Below, in pieces: positions 30,050 to 38,700 of a stretch of DNA of 64,000 bases. The notes under the pieces are model-generated. The model saw only the letters and a list, made by a program, of their open reading frames with translations, made no database searches and was not told the origin of the DNA. Numbering within the stretch: the first letter of the stretch is position 1; every line of letters starts with the position of its first letter. Source of the DNA: Streptomyces antarcticus (lineage in GTDB: Bacteria > Actinomycetota > Actinomycetes > Streptomycetales > Streptomycetaceae); contig NZ_JAPNLM010000017.1 of the NCBI RefSeq assembly GCF_026627255.1, positions 62,001-126,000 on the forward strand, given 5' to 3'. Position numbers and translations under genes: made by a program.

Positions 30050-30544
30050 CTACGCGGGGTCGGCCGCGCCGGACACGTCCGGGCCCTGGGCGCGGACCCG
30101 GTGGACCTCGTCCAGGGAGCCGCGCAGGTCCGCCAGCCAGGCGTCGGTGTTGCTCCCGACCAGGCGTACGCACCAGGCCAGGGCATCCGCGCGGCTGCGG
30201 GCCACGCCGCCGGCGACGAGCGTGTCCAGGACCTGACGCTCGGACTGCCGCAGACGGGTCATCACCGGAACGGCGAGGTGGGTGAACAGCGTGGTCTCCT
30301 CACCCGAACGGACGCCCCAGGCGACCTTGCGGCGGTACAGCTCCTCGGCTTCCCGGGCCACCTCGATCCGCTGCTCGCGGGTGCGCTCGCGGAACTCCTT
30401 GACGGACTCGGCCGCCGGGACGGTGCCGACGACCGTGATCTCCTCACGGTCGGCCGTGACGGAGACGAGGGTCTTGTAGACGTCCACGGGCAGGCGCTCG
30501 GCGAACCATGCGCGGAGCTGCTCGCTCTGTTCGGCTGTAATCAT
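30050..30544 (-). CDS. conserved hypothetical protein, 164 residues
   Basis: The start is set at ATG 30544 (MITAEQSEQLRAWFAERLPVD). The protein has a mixed alpha/beta N-terminal half (YKTLVSVTADREEITVVGTVP) followed by charged helices (ESVKEFRERTREQRIEVAREAEELYRR). A C-terminal helical region (RQSERQVLDTLVAGGVARSRADALAWCVRLVG) resembles the ribbon/helix pattern of small DNA-binding proteins (SRADALAWxVR). No domain is recognised with confidence. It is divergent from the transposase-like gene at 30,927 and shares a 380-base promoter region with it. Confidence 0.75.
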   Translation of the reverse strand: MITAEQSEQLRAWFAERLPVDVYKTLVSVTADREEITVVGTVPAAESVKEFRERTREQRIEVAREAEELYRRKVAWGVRSGEETTLFTHLAVPVMTRLRQSERQVLDTLVAGGVARSRADALAWCVRLVGSNTDAWLADLRGSLDEVHRVRAQGPDVSGAADPA

Positions 30545-30926
30545 GTAATCCACATTGCATCCGAGGTTCTGTTGATCGCAAGGGCATTCCGGGGCGCCTG
30601 CCGTCCGCGTGGCCGAATTCCGGGCCGGGCCGCCGGAACCGGCGGTGGGACGCCGAAATCTGGGTAGCGTGTGCGGGGACGGTCCGCGGGGTGAAGATCC
30701 GCTTTCCCCCCGCGCGCGCCCGTCGCTTTCGTACGGCGCGATGTACGCCGAATGGCGAAGGGGAAGGCGAAGGGGAAAGGGGATCGCGGGCCGGGTGTCG
30801 AAGGCGCGCAGGGAGGTCTCCGTCTTCGGTGGTGCGGCGCCCGTAAGGGCGGACCGCATTCGAGTCCGCTGACGTTCTTTTCGGTCACATGGCCAAGGGA
30901 TCAAGCTGGTCGCGGGGGAGGCCCGG
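30545..30926. other. divergent promoter region with a 12-bp tandem repeat
   Basis: No gene is seen in these 382 bases. The direct tandem repeat GGCGAAGGGGAA occurs at 30754-30765 and 30766-30777, inside an almost purely purine stretch to about 30785. The A/T-containing part just after 30,860 is the likely promoter of the plus-strand gene; the part near 30,560-30,600 the promoter of the minus-strand gene. Confidence 0.6.
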
Positions 30927-32225
30927 ATGGTTCGCGCAGTCCTGCCGGAGGAATCCACCAAGGAGATCTCCGAATTGATCGACGTCCTGATCCCCCTGCT
31001 CTTCGAGTCCTTACCGCGGCGGGACCAGCGGAACTGGGCCCGCGCCTATCTGAACGGCCTCGTGCGGACAGCGGGTAAGAAAACGGTCCGCAACATCGCC
31101 GGGGCCGGGGCCGGGGCCGGGGCCGGTGGCGGTGGCAGGATCGGCATCGGTTCCGTGGAGCAGAGCCTCCAGCAGTTCATCAGCAAGTCCCCCTGGGACT
31201 GGACGCCCGTCCGGCGCTCCCTCGCCCGGCACCTCGAACAGACCGCCGGACCTCCGCCGGCCTGGGTGGTGCGGCCCATGGTCGTCGAGAAGGCCGGTGA
31301 CCGCTCCGTGGGCGTCGGCCGGCAGTTCGTCCCCCAGCTCGGCCGCACCGTCAACTGCCAGCAGGCCGCCGGCATCTGGCTGGCCTCCGGCGAGGCCAGC
31401 TTCCCGGTCGAGTGGACCCTCACCCTCCCCGGGCCCTGGACCAGCGAACTCGCGCGCCGCCGGCAGGCCGGCATCCCCGACACCGCACGCTCCCTCACGC
31501 CCGCCCAGGACGCCGTGCACGCCGTACAGCGGATGGCCGCGACCTGGCAGCTCCAGCGGCGCCCCGTGGTGATGGAGGTGGCCAACGGGGACCTGCCGCG
31601 GAGTGTCCAGGCGTTCGCCCCCCAGGGCATCCCCTTCGTCTTCAAGGTCGACGGCTCCCTCCCCGTCTCCTCCGGCGGCGCCGGGCGGCACAAGCCCGCG
31701 CCGCACACGGTGCCCGCGCGGGAACTCGTCGACTCCCCGCGCTCCCGGCGCAGCGTCGTCGAGTGGACCCCGCACGGCCGCGTCGAGGGCGCCGTGGCCT
31801 TGCTGGCCGCGGCCGCGGCCCCGGTCCTCGCGTCCCCCGGCGAGGACCGGACCGCCCCCGTGCCGGCCGCCCCGCTGCTGCTCTTCGGCGCCCGGACCGA
31901 AGCGGACCCGGTCCCGTCCGAGTTCTGGGTCACCAACATCGGCGACCGGCCCCTCGCCCGGCTGTTCCTGCTCGCCCGGCTCGCCGAGCGGGTCTCCCTC
32001 GACTTCGCGCAGACCTGCGAACCCGCGGGCATACGGGACTTCGAGGGGCGCTCCTTCCGCGGCTGGCACCACCACGTCACCCTGGCGAGCGTGGCCCACG
32101 CGGCGACGCTGCTGGGCGGGCGCGCGGGGGCGCCCGACGGCCGCCCCGACCCCGTCCGGTCCGGGACGGCGGCCCCCCGTCCGCTCATCCCCGGGCAGGG
32201 CCCGCGCCACGCGCACGTCCGCTGA
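30927..32225 (+). CDS. IS701-type transposase homologue without catalytic residues (domesticated)
   Basis: The 432-residue protein aligns over its whole length with IS701-family DDE transposases: FESLPRRDQRNWARAYLNGLV, KKTVRNIA, LQQFISKSPWDW, SVGVGRQFVPQLGRTVNCQQA and FEGRSFRGWHHHVTL. All three catalytic positions are changed. The DDT of the first motif is Arg116-Pro117-Met118, the second Asp is Glu217, and by alignment on the conserved Phe360 the final Glu is Ser357. The frame is uninterrupted, no terminal inverted repeats were seen, and guaB1 follows. Leu29 is a TTA codon (31011-31013), so translation may need the developmental tRNA bldA. Residues 57-75 are a Gly-Ala run. Loss of activity with an intact frame suggests recruitment for another role; the function is unknown. 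Confidence 0.85.
   Translation: MVRAVLPEESTKEISELIDVLIPLLFESLPRRDQRNWARAYLNGLVRTAGKKTVRNIAGAGAGAGAGGGGRIGIGSVEQSLQQFISKSPWDWTPVRRSLARHLEQTAGPPPAWVVRPMVVEKAGDRSVGVGRQFVPQLGRTVNCQQAAGIWLASGEASFPVEWTLTLPGPWTSELARRRQAGIPDTARSLTPAQDAVHAVQRMAATWQLQRRPVVMEVANGDLPRSVQAFAPQGIPFVFKVDGSLPVSSGGAGRHKPAPHTVPARELVDSPRSRRSVVEWTPHGRVEGAVALLAAAAAPVLASPGEDRTAPVPAAPLLLFGARTEADPVPSEFWVTNIGDRPLARLFLLARLAERVSLDFAQTCEPAGIRDFEGRSFRGWHHHVTLASVAHAATLLGGRAGAPDGRPDPVRSGTAAPRPLIPGQGPRHAHVR
31098..31124 (+). repeat. GGGGCC hexanucleotide run inside the transposase-like gene
   Basis: Four consecutive GGGGCC units encode a Gly-Ala dipeptide run at about residues 58-67, followed by GGTGGC units. It is an in-frame slippage-prone tract. 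Confidence 0.7.
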
Positions 32226-32448
32226 CGCCCGGCCCCCTGCCGGGACGCGGCCGGAGCCGCCGGGGGCTGCCCGGAGCCGCCGGGAGCCGCCGCCGGGACC
32301 GAGGACCCGTAGGAAAGGACCAGGCAGCCCGGAATGTCCTGGATGATCGGCCCGGGCGGCGCGAACCCCAGGACATGGGAGGATGAAGTACGTGCGTTTC
32401 CTCGGCTGCCCTGTCGAGGTACCTCCGATCGACTGGGATGTTCAGCAC

Positions 32449-33891
32449 GTGCGTTTCCTCAATGACCTGAAGCCGCCGTACGACCTGACGTACGACGATG
32501 TGTTCATGGTGCCGAGCCGCTCCGCGGTCGGTTCCCGCCAGGGCGTCGACCTCTCCGCGCCCGACGGCACCGGCACCACCATTCCGCTGGTCGTGGCCAA
32601 CATGACCGCCATCGCGGGCCGCCGCATGGCCGAGACCGTCGCACGCCGCGGCGGCATCGTCGTCATCCCGCAGGACATCCCGATCGAGATCGTCACCGAC
32701 GTCATCTCCTGGGTGAAGACCCGCCACCTCGTGCTCGACACCCCGATCACGCTGGCGCCGACCCAGACCGTCGCGGACGCCCTGTCCCTGCTGCCCAAGC
32801 GCGCCCACGGCGCCGGAGTCGTCGTCGACGACGAGGGCCGCCCGGTCGGCGTCGTCACCGACCACGACCTGACGGGCGTCGACCGCTTCACGCAGCTCTC
32901 CGAGGTCATGTCGAAGGAGCTGCTGCTCATCGACGCCGACATCGACCCCCGCGAGGCCTTCAACAAGCTCGACGCCGGCCACCGCAAGCTGGCTCCGGCC
33001 GTCGACAAGGACGGCAGGCTCGTCGGCATCCTCACCCGCAAGGGCGCCCTGCGCGCGACCCTCTACACCCCCGCCACCGACGCCAACGGCAAGCTGCGCA
33101 TCGCGGCCGCCGTCGGCATCAACGGGGACTTCGCGGCCAAGGCCAAGCAGCTCCTCGACGCGGGTGTCGACACGATCGTCATCGACACGGCCCACGGGCA
33201 CCAGGAGTCGATGATCACCGCGATCAAGGCCGTCCGCGCCCTGGACCCGCAGGTCCCGATCGTGGCCGGCAACATCGTCGCCGCCGAGGGCGTCAAGGAC
33301 CTCATCGAGGCCGGCGCCGACATCATCAAGGTCGGTGTGGGCCCCGGCGCCATGTGCACCACCCGCATGATGACCGGCGTGGGCCGCCCGCAGTTCTCCG
33401 CGGTGCTGGAGTGCGCCGCCGAGGCCAAGAAGTACGGCAAGCATGTGTGGGCCGACGGCGGCGTCCGCCACCCGCGCGACGTGGCGATGGCGCTGGCCGC
33501 CGGTGCATCGAACGTCATGATCGGCTCCTGGTTCGCCGGGACGTACGAGTCCCCGGGCGACCTCCAGCAGTCCGCCGACGGGCGCTTCTACAAGGAGTCC
33601 TTCGGCATGGCCTCGGCCCGCGCGGTCCGCAACCGCACCTCCGAGGAGTCCGCGTACGACCGTGCCCGCAAGGCGCTGTTCGAGGAGGGCATCTCCACCT
33701 CGCGCATGTTCCTCGACCCGGCCCGCCCGGGCGTCGAGGACCTGATCGACTCGATCATCGCGGGCGTCCGCTCCTCCTGCACCTACGCCGGTGCCGGCTC
33801 CCTCGCGGAGTTCGAGGAGAAGGCCGTGATCGGCATCCAGTCCGCCGCTGGCTACGCCGAGGGCAAGCCGCTGCACGCCAGCTGGAGCTAG
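32449..33891 (+). CDS. guaB1: GuaB1-type IMP dehydrogenase-related protein / GMP reductase
   Basis: The 480-residue protein is the actinobacterial GuaB1 form of the IMPDH/GMPR family, for which GMP reductase activity has been shown in mycobacteria. It has the barrel start LKPPYDLTYDDVFMVPSRS, two CBS domains inserted at about residues 95-210, and the active-site loop GVGPGAMCTTRM with Cys303. The start GTG 32449 (VRFLNDLKPP) matches the family. A near-copy of this start region lies 57 bases upstream in the same frame (GTG 32392, with GGGAGG before it), so a 19-residue longer form starting there is possible. A strong terminator follows. Confidence 0.92.
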   Translation: MRFLNDLKPPYDLTYDDVFMVPSRSAVGSRQGVDLSAPDGTGTTIPLVVANMTAIAGRRMAETVARRGGIVVIPQDIPIEIVTDVISWVKTRHLVLDTPITLAPTQTVADALSLLPKRAHGAGVVVDDEGRPVGVVTDHDLTGVDRFTQLSEVMSKELLLIDADIDPREAFNKLDAGHRKLAPAVDKDGRLVGILTRKGALRATLYTPATDANGKLRIAAAVGINGDFAAKAKQLLDAGVDTIVIDTAHGHQESMITAIKAVRALDPQVPIVAGNIVAAEGVKDLIEAGADIIKVGVGPGAMCTTRMMTGVGRPQFSAVLECAAEAKKYGKHVWADGGVRHPRDVAMALAAGASNVMIGSWFAGTYESPGDLQQSADGRFYKESFGMASARAVRNRTSEESAYDRARKALFEEGISTSRMFLDPARPGVEDLIDSIIAGVRSSCTYAGAGSLAEFEEKAVIGIQSAAGYAEGKPLHASWS

Positions 33892-33921
33892 TCTCCGGCA
33901 GCCTCCGGAGGCACGCTTCCC

Positions 33922-33960
33922 CGTGGCCCCGGCCGTCCTGCGCGGACGGCCGGGGCCACG
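33922..33960 (+). terminator. strong hairpin terminator after guaB1
   Basis: A perfect 17-bp stem (33922-33938 with 33944-33960) with the loop TGCGC lies 30 bases after the stop. Confidence 0.85.
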
Positions 33961-34068
33961 GGCGCTCCCGGCCCGGGCCGGGTGCGCGCGGGCACGGCGG
34001 GCACGGCGGGCGCGCCTGGCCGCCGTGCCCGCCGGGCGCGTCAGGGCCGGGCGTCTCAGCCGGGCGTC

Positions 34069-35304
34069 TCAGGGTCCGGGCGGACCGCCGCCCGGCGGTG
34101 AACTGTGCACGCCCGCACGGTACTTCGGGATCCGTACCGTCACCTTCATGCCGGCGCCGACCCCCGTCTCGACGACCAGCCCGTACGGGTCCCCGTACAC
34201 CTGCCGGAGCCGCTCGTCGACGTTGGGCAGTCCGATCCCCGAGGACGAGCCGGCCCGCTCCCCGGCCAGGATCCGGCGCAGCAGGTCCGGTTCCATGCCC
34301 ACCCCGTTGTCCTCCACCGTGATCACCGCCTCCGAGCCCGCGTCCCGCGCCGCGATGGTGATCCGGCACTCGGCGGTGGAGTCCTCCAGCCCGTGCTTGA
34401 CGGCGTTCTCCACCAGCGGCTGGAGGCAGAGGAACGGCAGCGCCACCGGCAGCACCTCGGGCGCCACCTGCAGGGTCACCTTCAGCCGGTCCCCGAACCG
34501 GGCCCCCGCCAGGGCCAGATACTGCTCGATGGAGCGCAGCTCGTCGGCCAGCGCGGTGAACTCCCCGTGCCGGCGGAAGGAGTAGCGGGTGAAGTCGGCG
34601 AACTCCAGGAGCAGGTCCCGGGCCCGCTCCGGATCGGTCCGCACGAACGAGGCGATGGCCGCAAGGGAGTTGAAGATGAAGTGCGGGGAGATCTGCGCCC
34701 GCAGCGCCTTGATCTCCGCCTCCATCAGCCGCGTCCGCGACCGGTCCAGCTCCGAGAGCTCCAGCTGTACGGAGACCCACCGCGCGACCTCGGTCGCCGC
34801 CCGCACCAGCACCGCCGACTCCCGCGACCCGTACGCCACCAGCGCGCCCAGCATCCCGTCCTCGCCGGTGAGGGGGGCCACCACCGCCCACTTCAGCGGG
34901 CAGTCCGGCCGCTCGCACTCCGTCCGCACGCTCAGGCCGCGCCCCGACTCCAGCATCTCCGCGACCCGGGCCATCACCCGCAGCTCGTGGTGGTCGCCGC
35001 CCGGCCCGTCCCAGGCCAGCACCGACTCCCGGTCGGTCAGGCACAGGGCCTCCGTGCCCAGCAGCGACCGCAGCCGGCGGGCCGCCTTGCGGGCCGCGTC
35101 CTCGGTCAGCCCGGCGCGCAGCGGGGGAGCCGCCAGGGAGGCCGTGTGCAGGGTGTGGAACGTCGCCCGCTCCACCGGGGTCCCCAGGTCCACGGCCGCG
35201 CCCCGGCCGTCGTGCCGGGCGTGCAACCGTCCCGCCGCCCAGCCCGCGCCCAGCAGCAGGGCGGCCGCCACCCCCGCGAGGAGGGCGGGCACGGCTTCCG
35301 TCAC
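34069..35304 (-). CDS. LytS-type sensor histidine kinase
   Basis: The 411-residue protein has one N-terminal membrane segment (about residues 5-25), then a GAF-like sensing domain (about 60-185). The His_kinase/HATPase pair follows, with His208 in AQISPHFIFNSL, the LytS/YehU-type phosphorylation site. The N box LVENAVKHG and G box GIGLPNVDERL are intact. The GTG start (35304) overlaps the stop of the SSS symporter, so the two are coupled. The matching LytTR response regulator is encoded at the head of the same cluster. Kinases of this class often sense the substrate of a neighbouring transporter. Confidence 0.92.
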   Translation of the reverse strand: MTEAVPALLAGVAAALLLGAGWAAGRLHARHDGRGAAVDLGTPVERATFHTLHTASLAAPPLRAGLTEDAARKAARRLRSLLGTEALCLTDRESVLAWDGPGGDHHELRVMARVAEMLESGRGLSVRTECERPDCPLKWAVVAPLTGEDGMLGALVAYGSRESAVLVRAATEVARWVSVQLELSELDRSRTRLMEAEIKALRAQISPHFIFNSLAAIASFVRTDPERARDLLLEFADFTRYSFRRHGEFTALADELRSIEQYLALAGARFGDRLKVTLQVAPEVLPVALPFLCLQPLVENAVKHGLEDSTAECRITIAARDAGSEAVITVEDNGVGMEPDLLRRILAGERAGSSSGIGLPNVDERLRQVYGDPYGLVVETGVGAGMKVTVRIPKYRAGVHSSPPGGGPPGP

Positions 35305-37031
35305 CGGGTACCCCCCACCCGGTCGCCGGCCACGCCCTCCGGCAGGTGCAGCCGGGCCAGGATGGCCGCCGTACCGCCCGGGACGCGCGCCGGGGTGCCC
35401 AGCGACACCAGCACCATCGTCAGGAACCCCAGCGGCACCGACCAGGCCGCCGGCCAGGCCAGCAGCGTGTGCGCCCAGCCCGGCGGGGCCAGACCCGCAC
35501 GGGTCGTCAGCACCGCGCTCAGGGCCGCCCCGCCCCCGGTGACCAGCCCGGCCACCGCACCCGGCGGGGTCAGCCCGCGCCACCAGATCCCCAGCACCAG
35601 CAGCGGGCAGAACGACGAGGCCGACACGGCGAACGCCAGCCCCACCGCGTCCGCCACCGGAACGTCCCGGGCCGCCATGCTCCCGGCCAGCGGCACCAGG
35701 ACCGCCACGAGCACCGCCCAGCGGAAGCTGCGCACCCCGCGCTTCGGCAGCACGTCCTGGTGCAGCACCCCGGCCACCGCCATGGTCAGCCCCGAGGCCG
35801 TCGACAGGAACGCGGCGAAGGCGCCCCCGGCCAGCAGCGCCCCCAGCAGGTCCCCGAGCAGCCCGCCCAGCATCCGTTCCGGCAGGACCAGCACGGCCGC
35901 GTCGGCGTCGCCGGTCAGGGCCAGTTCGGGGGCGTAGATCCGGCCCAGCGCCCCGTACACCGGCGGCAGCAGGTAGAAGACGCCGACCAGCCCGAGCACG
36001 ACCAGCGTGGTGCGGCGCGCGGCCCGCCCGTTGGGGCTGGTGTAGAAGCGCACCGCCACGTGCGGCAGCCCCATCGTGCCGAGGAAGGTGGCGAGGATCA
36101 GCCCGTACGTCGCGTACAGCCGGTACCCCCGCTCGTCCCCCGACAGCGGCTGCGACCAGCTGGACACGCCGAGCCCGGCCTCCGTCCGGGTGCCCGGGAC
36201 GGGGGTGCCGGGGGTGAACTCCAGCCGCGCGTGCGCCCGTACGGAGTGCTCCCCGGCGGCGAGGACCAGCGGCGCCGCCTCGTGGGCGCGCCCGTCCACC
36301 TGGCCCGTCACCGTCAGCGCGAGCGGCGCGTCCAGCGACAGCCGTACGTCCTCGGCGACCGTGACAGCGGTGTGCCGGCCGAAGACGGCCGGGGCGTCGA
36401 AGGAGGCGCGCGGAGCGCCGTCCCCGGCCCAGGCGGCCACCAGGAAGAACGCCGGGACCAGCAGCGCGGTGAGCTTGAGCCAGTACTGGAAGGCCTGCAC
36501 GAAGGTGATGCTGCGCATCCCGCCCGCGGCGACGGCGGCGCCGACCACGACGGCGACGACCACCCCGCCGACCCAGTGCGGCGCGCCGGTCAGGATCTCC
36601 AGGGTCAGCCCGGCGCCCTGGAGCTGCGGCAGCAGGTACAGCCAGCCGACCCCGACCACGAACAGCACCGCGATCCGGCGCACGGCCTGCGACTCCAGCC
36701 GGGCCTCCGCGAAGTCCGGCAGGGTGTACGCGCCCGAGCGGCGCAGCGGGGCCGCGACGAGTACGAGGAGCACCAGGTACCCGGCCGTGTAGCCCACCGG
36801 GTACCAGAGCATCTCGGGGCCCTGGAGCAGGACCAGCCCGGCCACCCCGAGGAAGGAGGCGGCGGAGAGGTACTCCCCGCTGATGGCGGCCGCGTTGAGG
36901 CGGGGGCCCACGGTGCGCGAGGCGACGTAGAAGTCGGAGGTGGTCCGCGATATCCGCAGGCCCAGCGCGCCGACCAGGACGGTGACGAGAACGACGACGG
37001 CGACCGCGGTCAGCGCGTACGTCTGGTTCAC
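35301..37031 (-). CDS. SSS-family sodium/solute symporter, ActP-like
   Basis: The 576-residue membrane protein has 13-14 predicted transmembrane helices and matches the cation/acetate (ActP-like) branch of the sodium:solute symporters: FYVASRTVGPRLNAAAISGEYLSAASFLG, YWLKLTALLVPAFF, GLPHVAVRFYTSPNGRAARRT and FLSTASGLTMAVAGVLHQDVL. A non-membrane insert of about 90 residues lies near residues 205-290 (after SITFVQAFQYWLKLTAL), typical of actinobacterial homologues. It is translationally coupled to a LytS kinase and lies downstream of a LytTR regulator, so it is probably the regulated transporter. The substrate is likely a short organic acid such as acetate or pyruvate; that is inference. Confidence 0.9.
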   Translation of the reverse strand: MNQTYALTAVAVVVLVTVLVGALGLRISRTTSDFYVASRTVGPRLNAAAISGEYLSAASFLGVAGLVLLQGPEMLWYPVGYTAGYLVLLVLVAAPLRRSGAYTLPDFAEARLESQAVRRIAVLFVVGVGWLYLLPQLQGAGLTLEILTGAPHWVGGVVVAVVVGAAVAAGGMRSITFVQAFQYWLKLTALLVPAFFLVAAWAGDGAPRASFDAPAVFGRHTAVTVAEDVRLSLDAPLALTVTGQVDGRAHEAAPLVLAAGEHSVRAHARLEFTPGTPVPGTRTEAGLGVSSWSQPLSGDERGYRLYATYGLILATFLGTMGLPHVAVRFYTSPNGRAARRTTLVVLGLVGVFYLLPPVYGALGRIYAPELALTGDADAAVLVLPERMLGGLLGDLLGALLAGGAFAAFLSTASGLTMAVAGVLHQDVLPKRGVRSFRWAVLVAVLVPLAGSMAARDVPVADAVGLAFAVSASSFCPLLVLGIWWRGLTPPGAVAGLVTGGGAALSAVLTTRAGLAPPGWAHTLLAWPAAWSVPLGFLTMVLVSLGTPARVPGGTAAILARLHLPEGVAGDRVGGTR

Positions 37032-37158
37032 CGGTCGGTCCTTCGGCTGGAGGAGGGTGACCGGAGTCTACGCACGGCCCCGGAGCGGGCGACAGGCGTG
37101 ATCCGGCCCGCGCACGGGGCCGGCCCGGCCGGGGGCGACGGGTCGGGTCGCGGTGCGG

Positions 37159-37434
37159 TCAGCGGGCCGGGTCGCGGTGCTCGGCGCAGTCGCGCAGGGC
37201 TATCTCCAGCTCCACGTACGACTCCTCCGCGCGCCGGAAGGCCAGCGTCAGCGCGGCCTCCGCGCGCGGCGGGACCTGGTCACGGACGCCCTCGCCGGCC
37301 TCGTAGAGGAGATCGGCCCAGCGGGCGGCCGCGCTGCGCAGGCGGGCCAGCAGCACCTCCGCCTCGGCGGGTCCGGCCGGGCGGGTGCGGGGCAGGCCGG
37401 ACAGGGCGTCGAGCAGCGCGTGGATCTCGGACAT
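37159..37434 (-). CDS. small hypothetical protein in the LytTR-symporter cluster
   Basis: This 91-residue, mostly helical acidic protein (MSEIHALLDALSGLPRTRP, then AEAEVLLARLRSAAARWADLLYEAG) has no signal peptide, membrane segment or recognised domain. It has good codon bias on the minus strand and a GGAGGAGC ribosome site before ATG 37434. It lies 127 bases upstream of the symporter and 400 downstream of the LytTR regulator. Its role is unknown. Confidence 0.7.
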   Translation of the reverse strand: MSEIHALLDALSGLPRTRPAGPAEAEVLLARLRSAAARWADLLYEAGEGVRDQVPPRAEAALTLAFRRAEESYVELEIALRDCAEHRDPAR

Positions 37435-37834
37435 CTCGCTCCTCCCGCGCCGGAAGATCCACGATACGCGGGGGCGTCAACGGCGCCGGGCGCGTCACCC
37501 CCGCCGTGCGGCCGACGGCGGCGCCGTGTCGCCGTACGCCCGTCTCCGTGCGACGAACGGCGCCCGGGGGCGCGGCGGGCGGGCGGTCGGCGCGCGCCGG
37601 GGCGGTCGGGTACGGGAGGTCGGTCGGCCCGGCCAGCCCGGTTGGCCCGGTTGGCCCGGTCGGTCGGTCCGGGAGGTCGGCCCGTTGCCGGTACCGCCCC
37701 GTCGGCCGCCAGGCCCTCCGACCCGGTGCGCCCGTTCCCGGTCCGGCGGCCGACCTGGTCCGGCCGCTGACCCGGTCTGCCCGCTCGCGGCCCGGCCGCC
37801 GACCCGGTTCGGCCGCTCCCGGTCCGGCCGACCG
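37435..37834. repeat. G+C-rich intergenic region with imperfect short repeats
   Basis: These 400 bases between the response regulator stop and the small gene contain many imperfect copies of CCCGGTTGG/CCCGGTCGG and GACCCGGT (densest at 37,630-37,690 and 37,720-37,830). No coding periodicity is convincing on either strand. It may hold the terminator of the regulator and a promoter for the symporter genes. Confidence 0.5.
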
Positions 37835-38686
37835 TCAGCCCGTCGCGTGCCGCATCAGTAGATCCCGCAGCTCCCGCGCGTGCCGGCGGCTCACCTGGAG
37901 CTCCGCCGCACCGACCCGGACGCTGGTGGTGCCCGCGTCCAGCCGGAGCTCGTCGATCCGGGCCAGTGCCACCAGGTGGCGGCGGTGGATCCGGACGAAT
38001 CCGCGGGCCGCCCAGCGCTCCTCCAGCGTCGACAGGGGGATGCGGACCAGGTGGCTGCCCTCGTCGGTGTGCAGCCGGGCGTAGTCGCCCTGGGCCTCCA
38101 CGTACGCGATGTCGGCGATGGCCACGAAGCGGGTGACCCCGCCCAGTTCCACGGCGATCTGGTCCGGGGCCCGGTCGGCGGCGGCCGTCTCGGCGCCGGG
38201 CCGGCGCGGACCCGGTACGGCGAGCGGGGCCGACGGGACCGGACCGCCGGCCCCGTCGGGCGCGGCCGCGGTTCCCGGCGGGACGTCCCCGGCCCGGTCC
38301 AGCTGCGCGCACGCCCGGCGGACGGCCTCGGCCAGCCGCTCGGGGCGCACGGGCTTCAGTACGTAGTCCACGGCCTTGAGGTCGAAGGCCTGTACGGCGA
38401 AGCCCTCGTGAGCGGTGACGAACACGATCAGCGGCGGCCGGGCGAACCCGGCCAGCAGCCGGGCGATGTCCAGGCCGGTCAGCCCGGCCATGTGGATGTC
38501 GAGGAAGACCACGTCGATGGCATCGGCGCCGTCCGGCCCGCCCTCCAGGGCCCGGGTGATCCGGCGCAGGGCCCCGGTGGCGTCCGAGGCGCCTTCAGCG
38601 CGCGCCACCCGGGGGTCGGAGCGCAGCAGGAAGAGGAGTTCTTCCAGGAGCGGCTTCTCGTCGTCGACGGCCAGGGCGCGCAGCAT
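37835..38686 (-). CDS. LytTR-family response regulator
   Basis: The 283-residue protein has a receiver domain at about residues 1-130. Its phosphoacceptor is Asp63 (VVFLDIHM), with acidic Asp8/Asp9 before it, Thr in FVTAHEG and Lys in VLKPVRP. A Pro/Ala/Gly linker leads to a LytTR DNA-binding domain (about 180-280: ARGFVRIHRRHLVALARIDELRL). It is the partner of the LytS kinase at 34,069 and heads the minus-strand cluster. ATG 38686 is the family start; the frame is open further upstream but crosses an inverted repeat. Confidence 0.93.
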   Translation of the reverse strand: MLRALAVDDEKPLLEELLFLLRSDPRVARAEGASDATGALRRITRALEGGPDGADAIDVVFLDIHMAGLTGLDIARLLAGFARPPLIVFVTAHEGFAVQAFDLKAVDYVLKPVRPERLAEAVRRACAQLDRAGDVPPGTAAAPDGAGGPVPSAPLAVPGPRRPGAETAAADRAPDQIAVELGGVTRFVAIADIAYVEAQGDYARLHTDEGSHLVRIPLSTLEERWAARGFVRIHRRHLVALARIDELRLDAGTTSVRVGAAELQVSRRHARELRDLLMRHATG

Positions 38687-38700
38687 GCGGCCGAGTCTAG

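Noticed and set aside
30927..32225. Active insertion sequence
   Set aside because: No terminal inverted repeats or target duplication seen and all catalytic residues are replaced.
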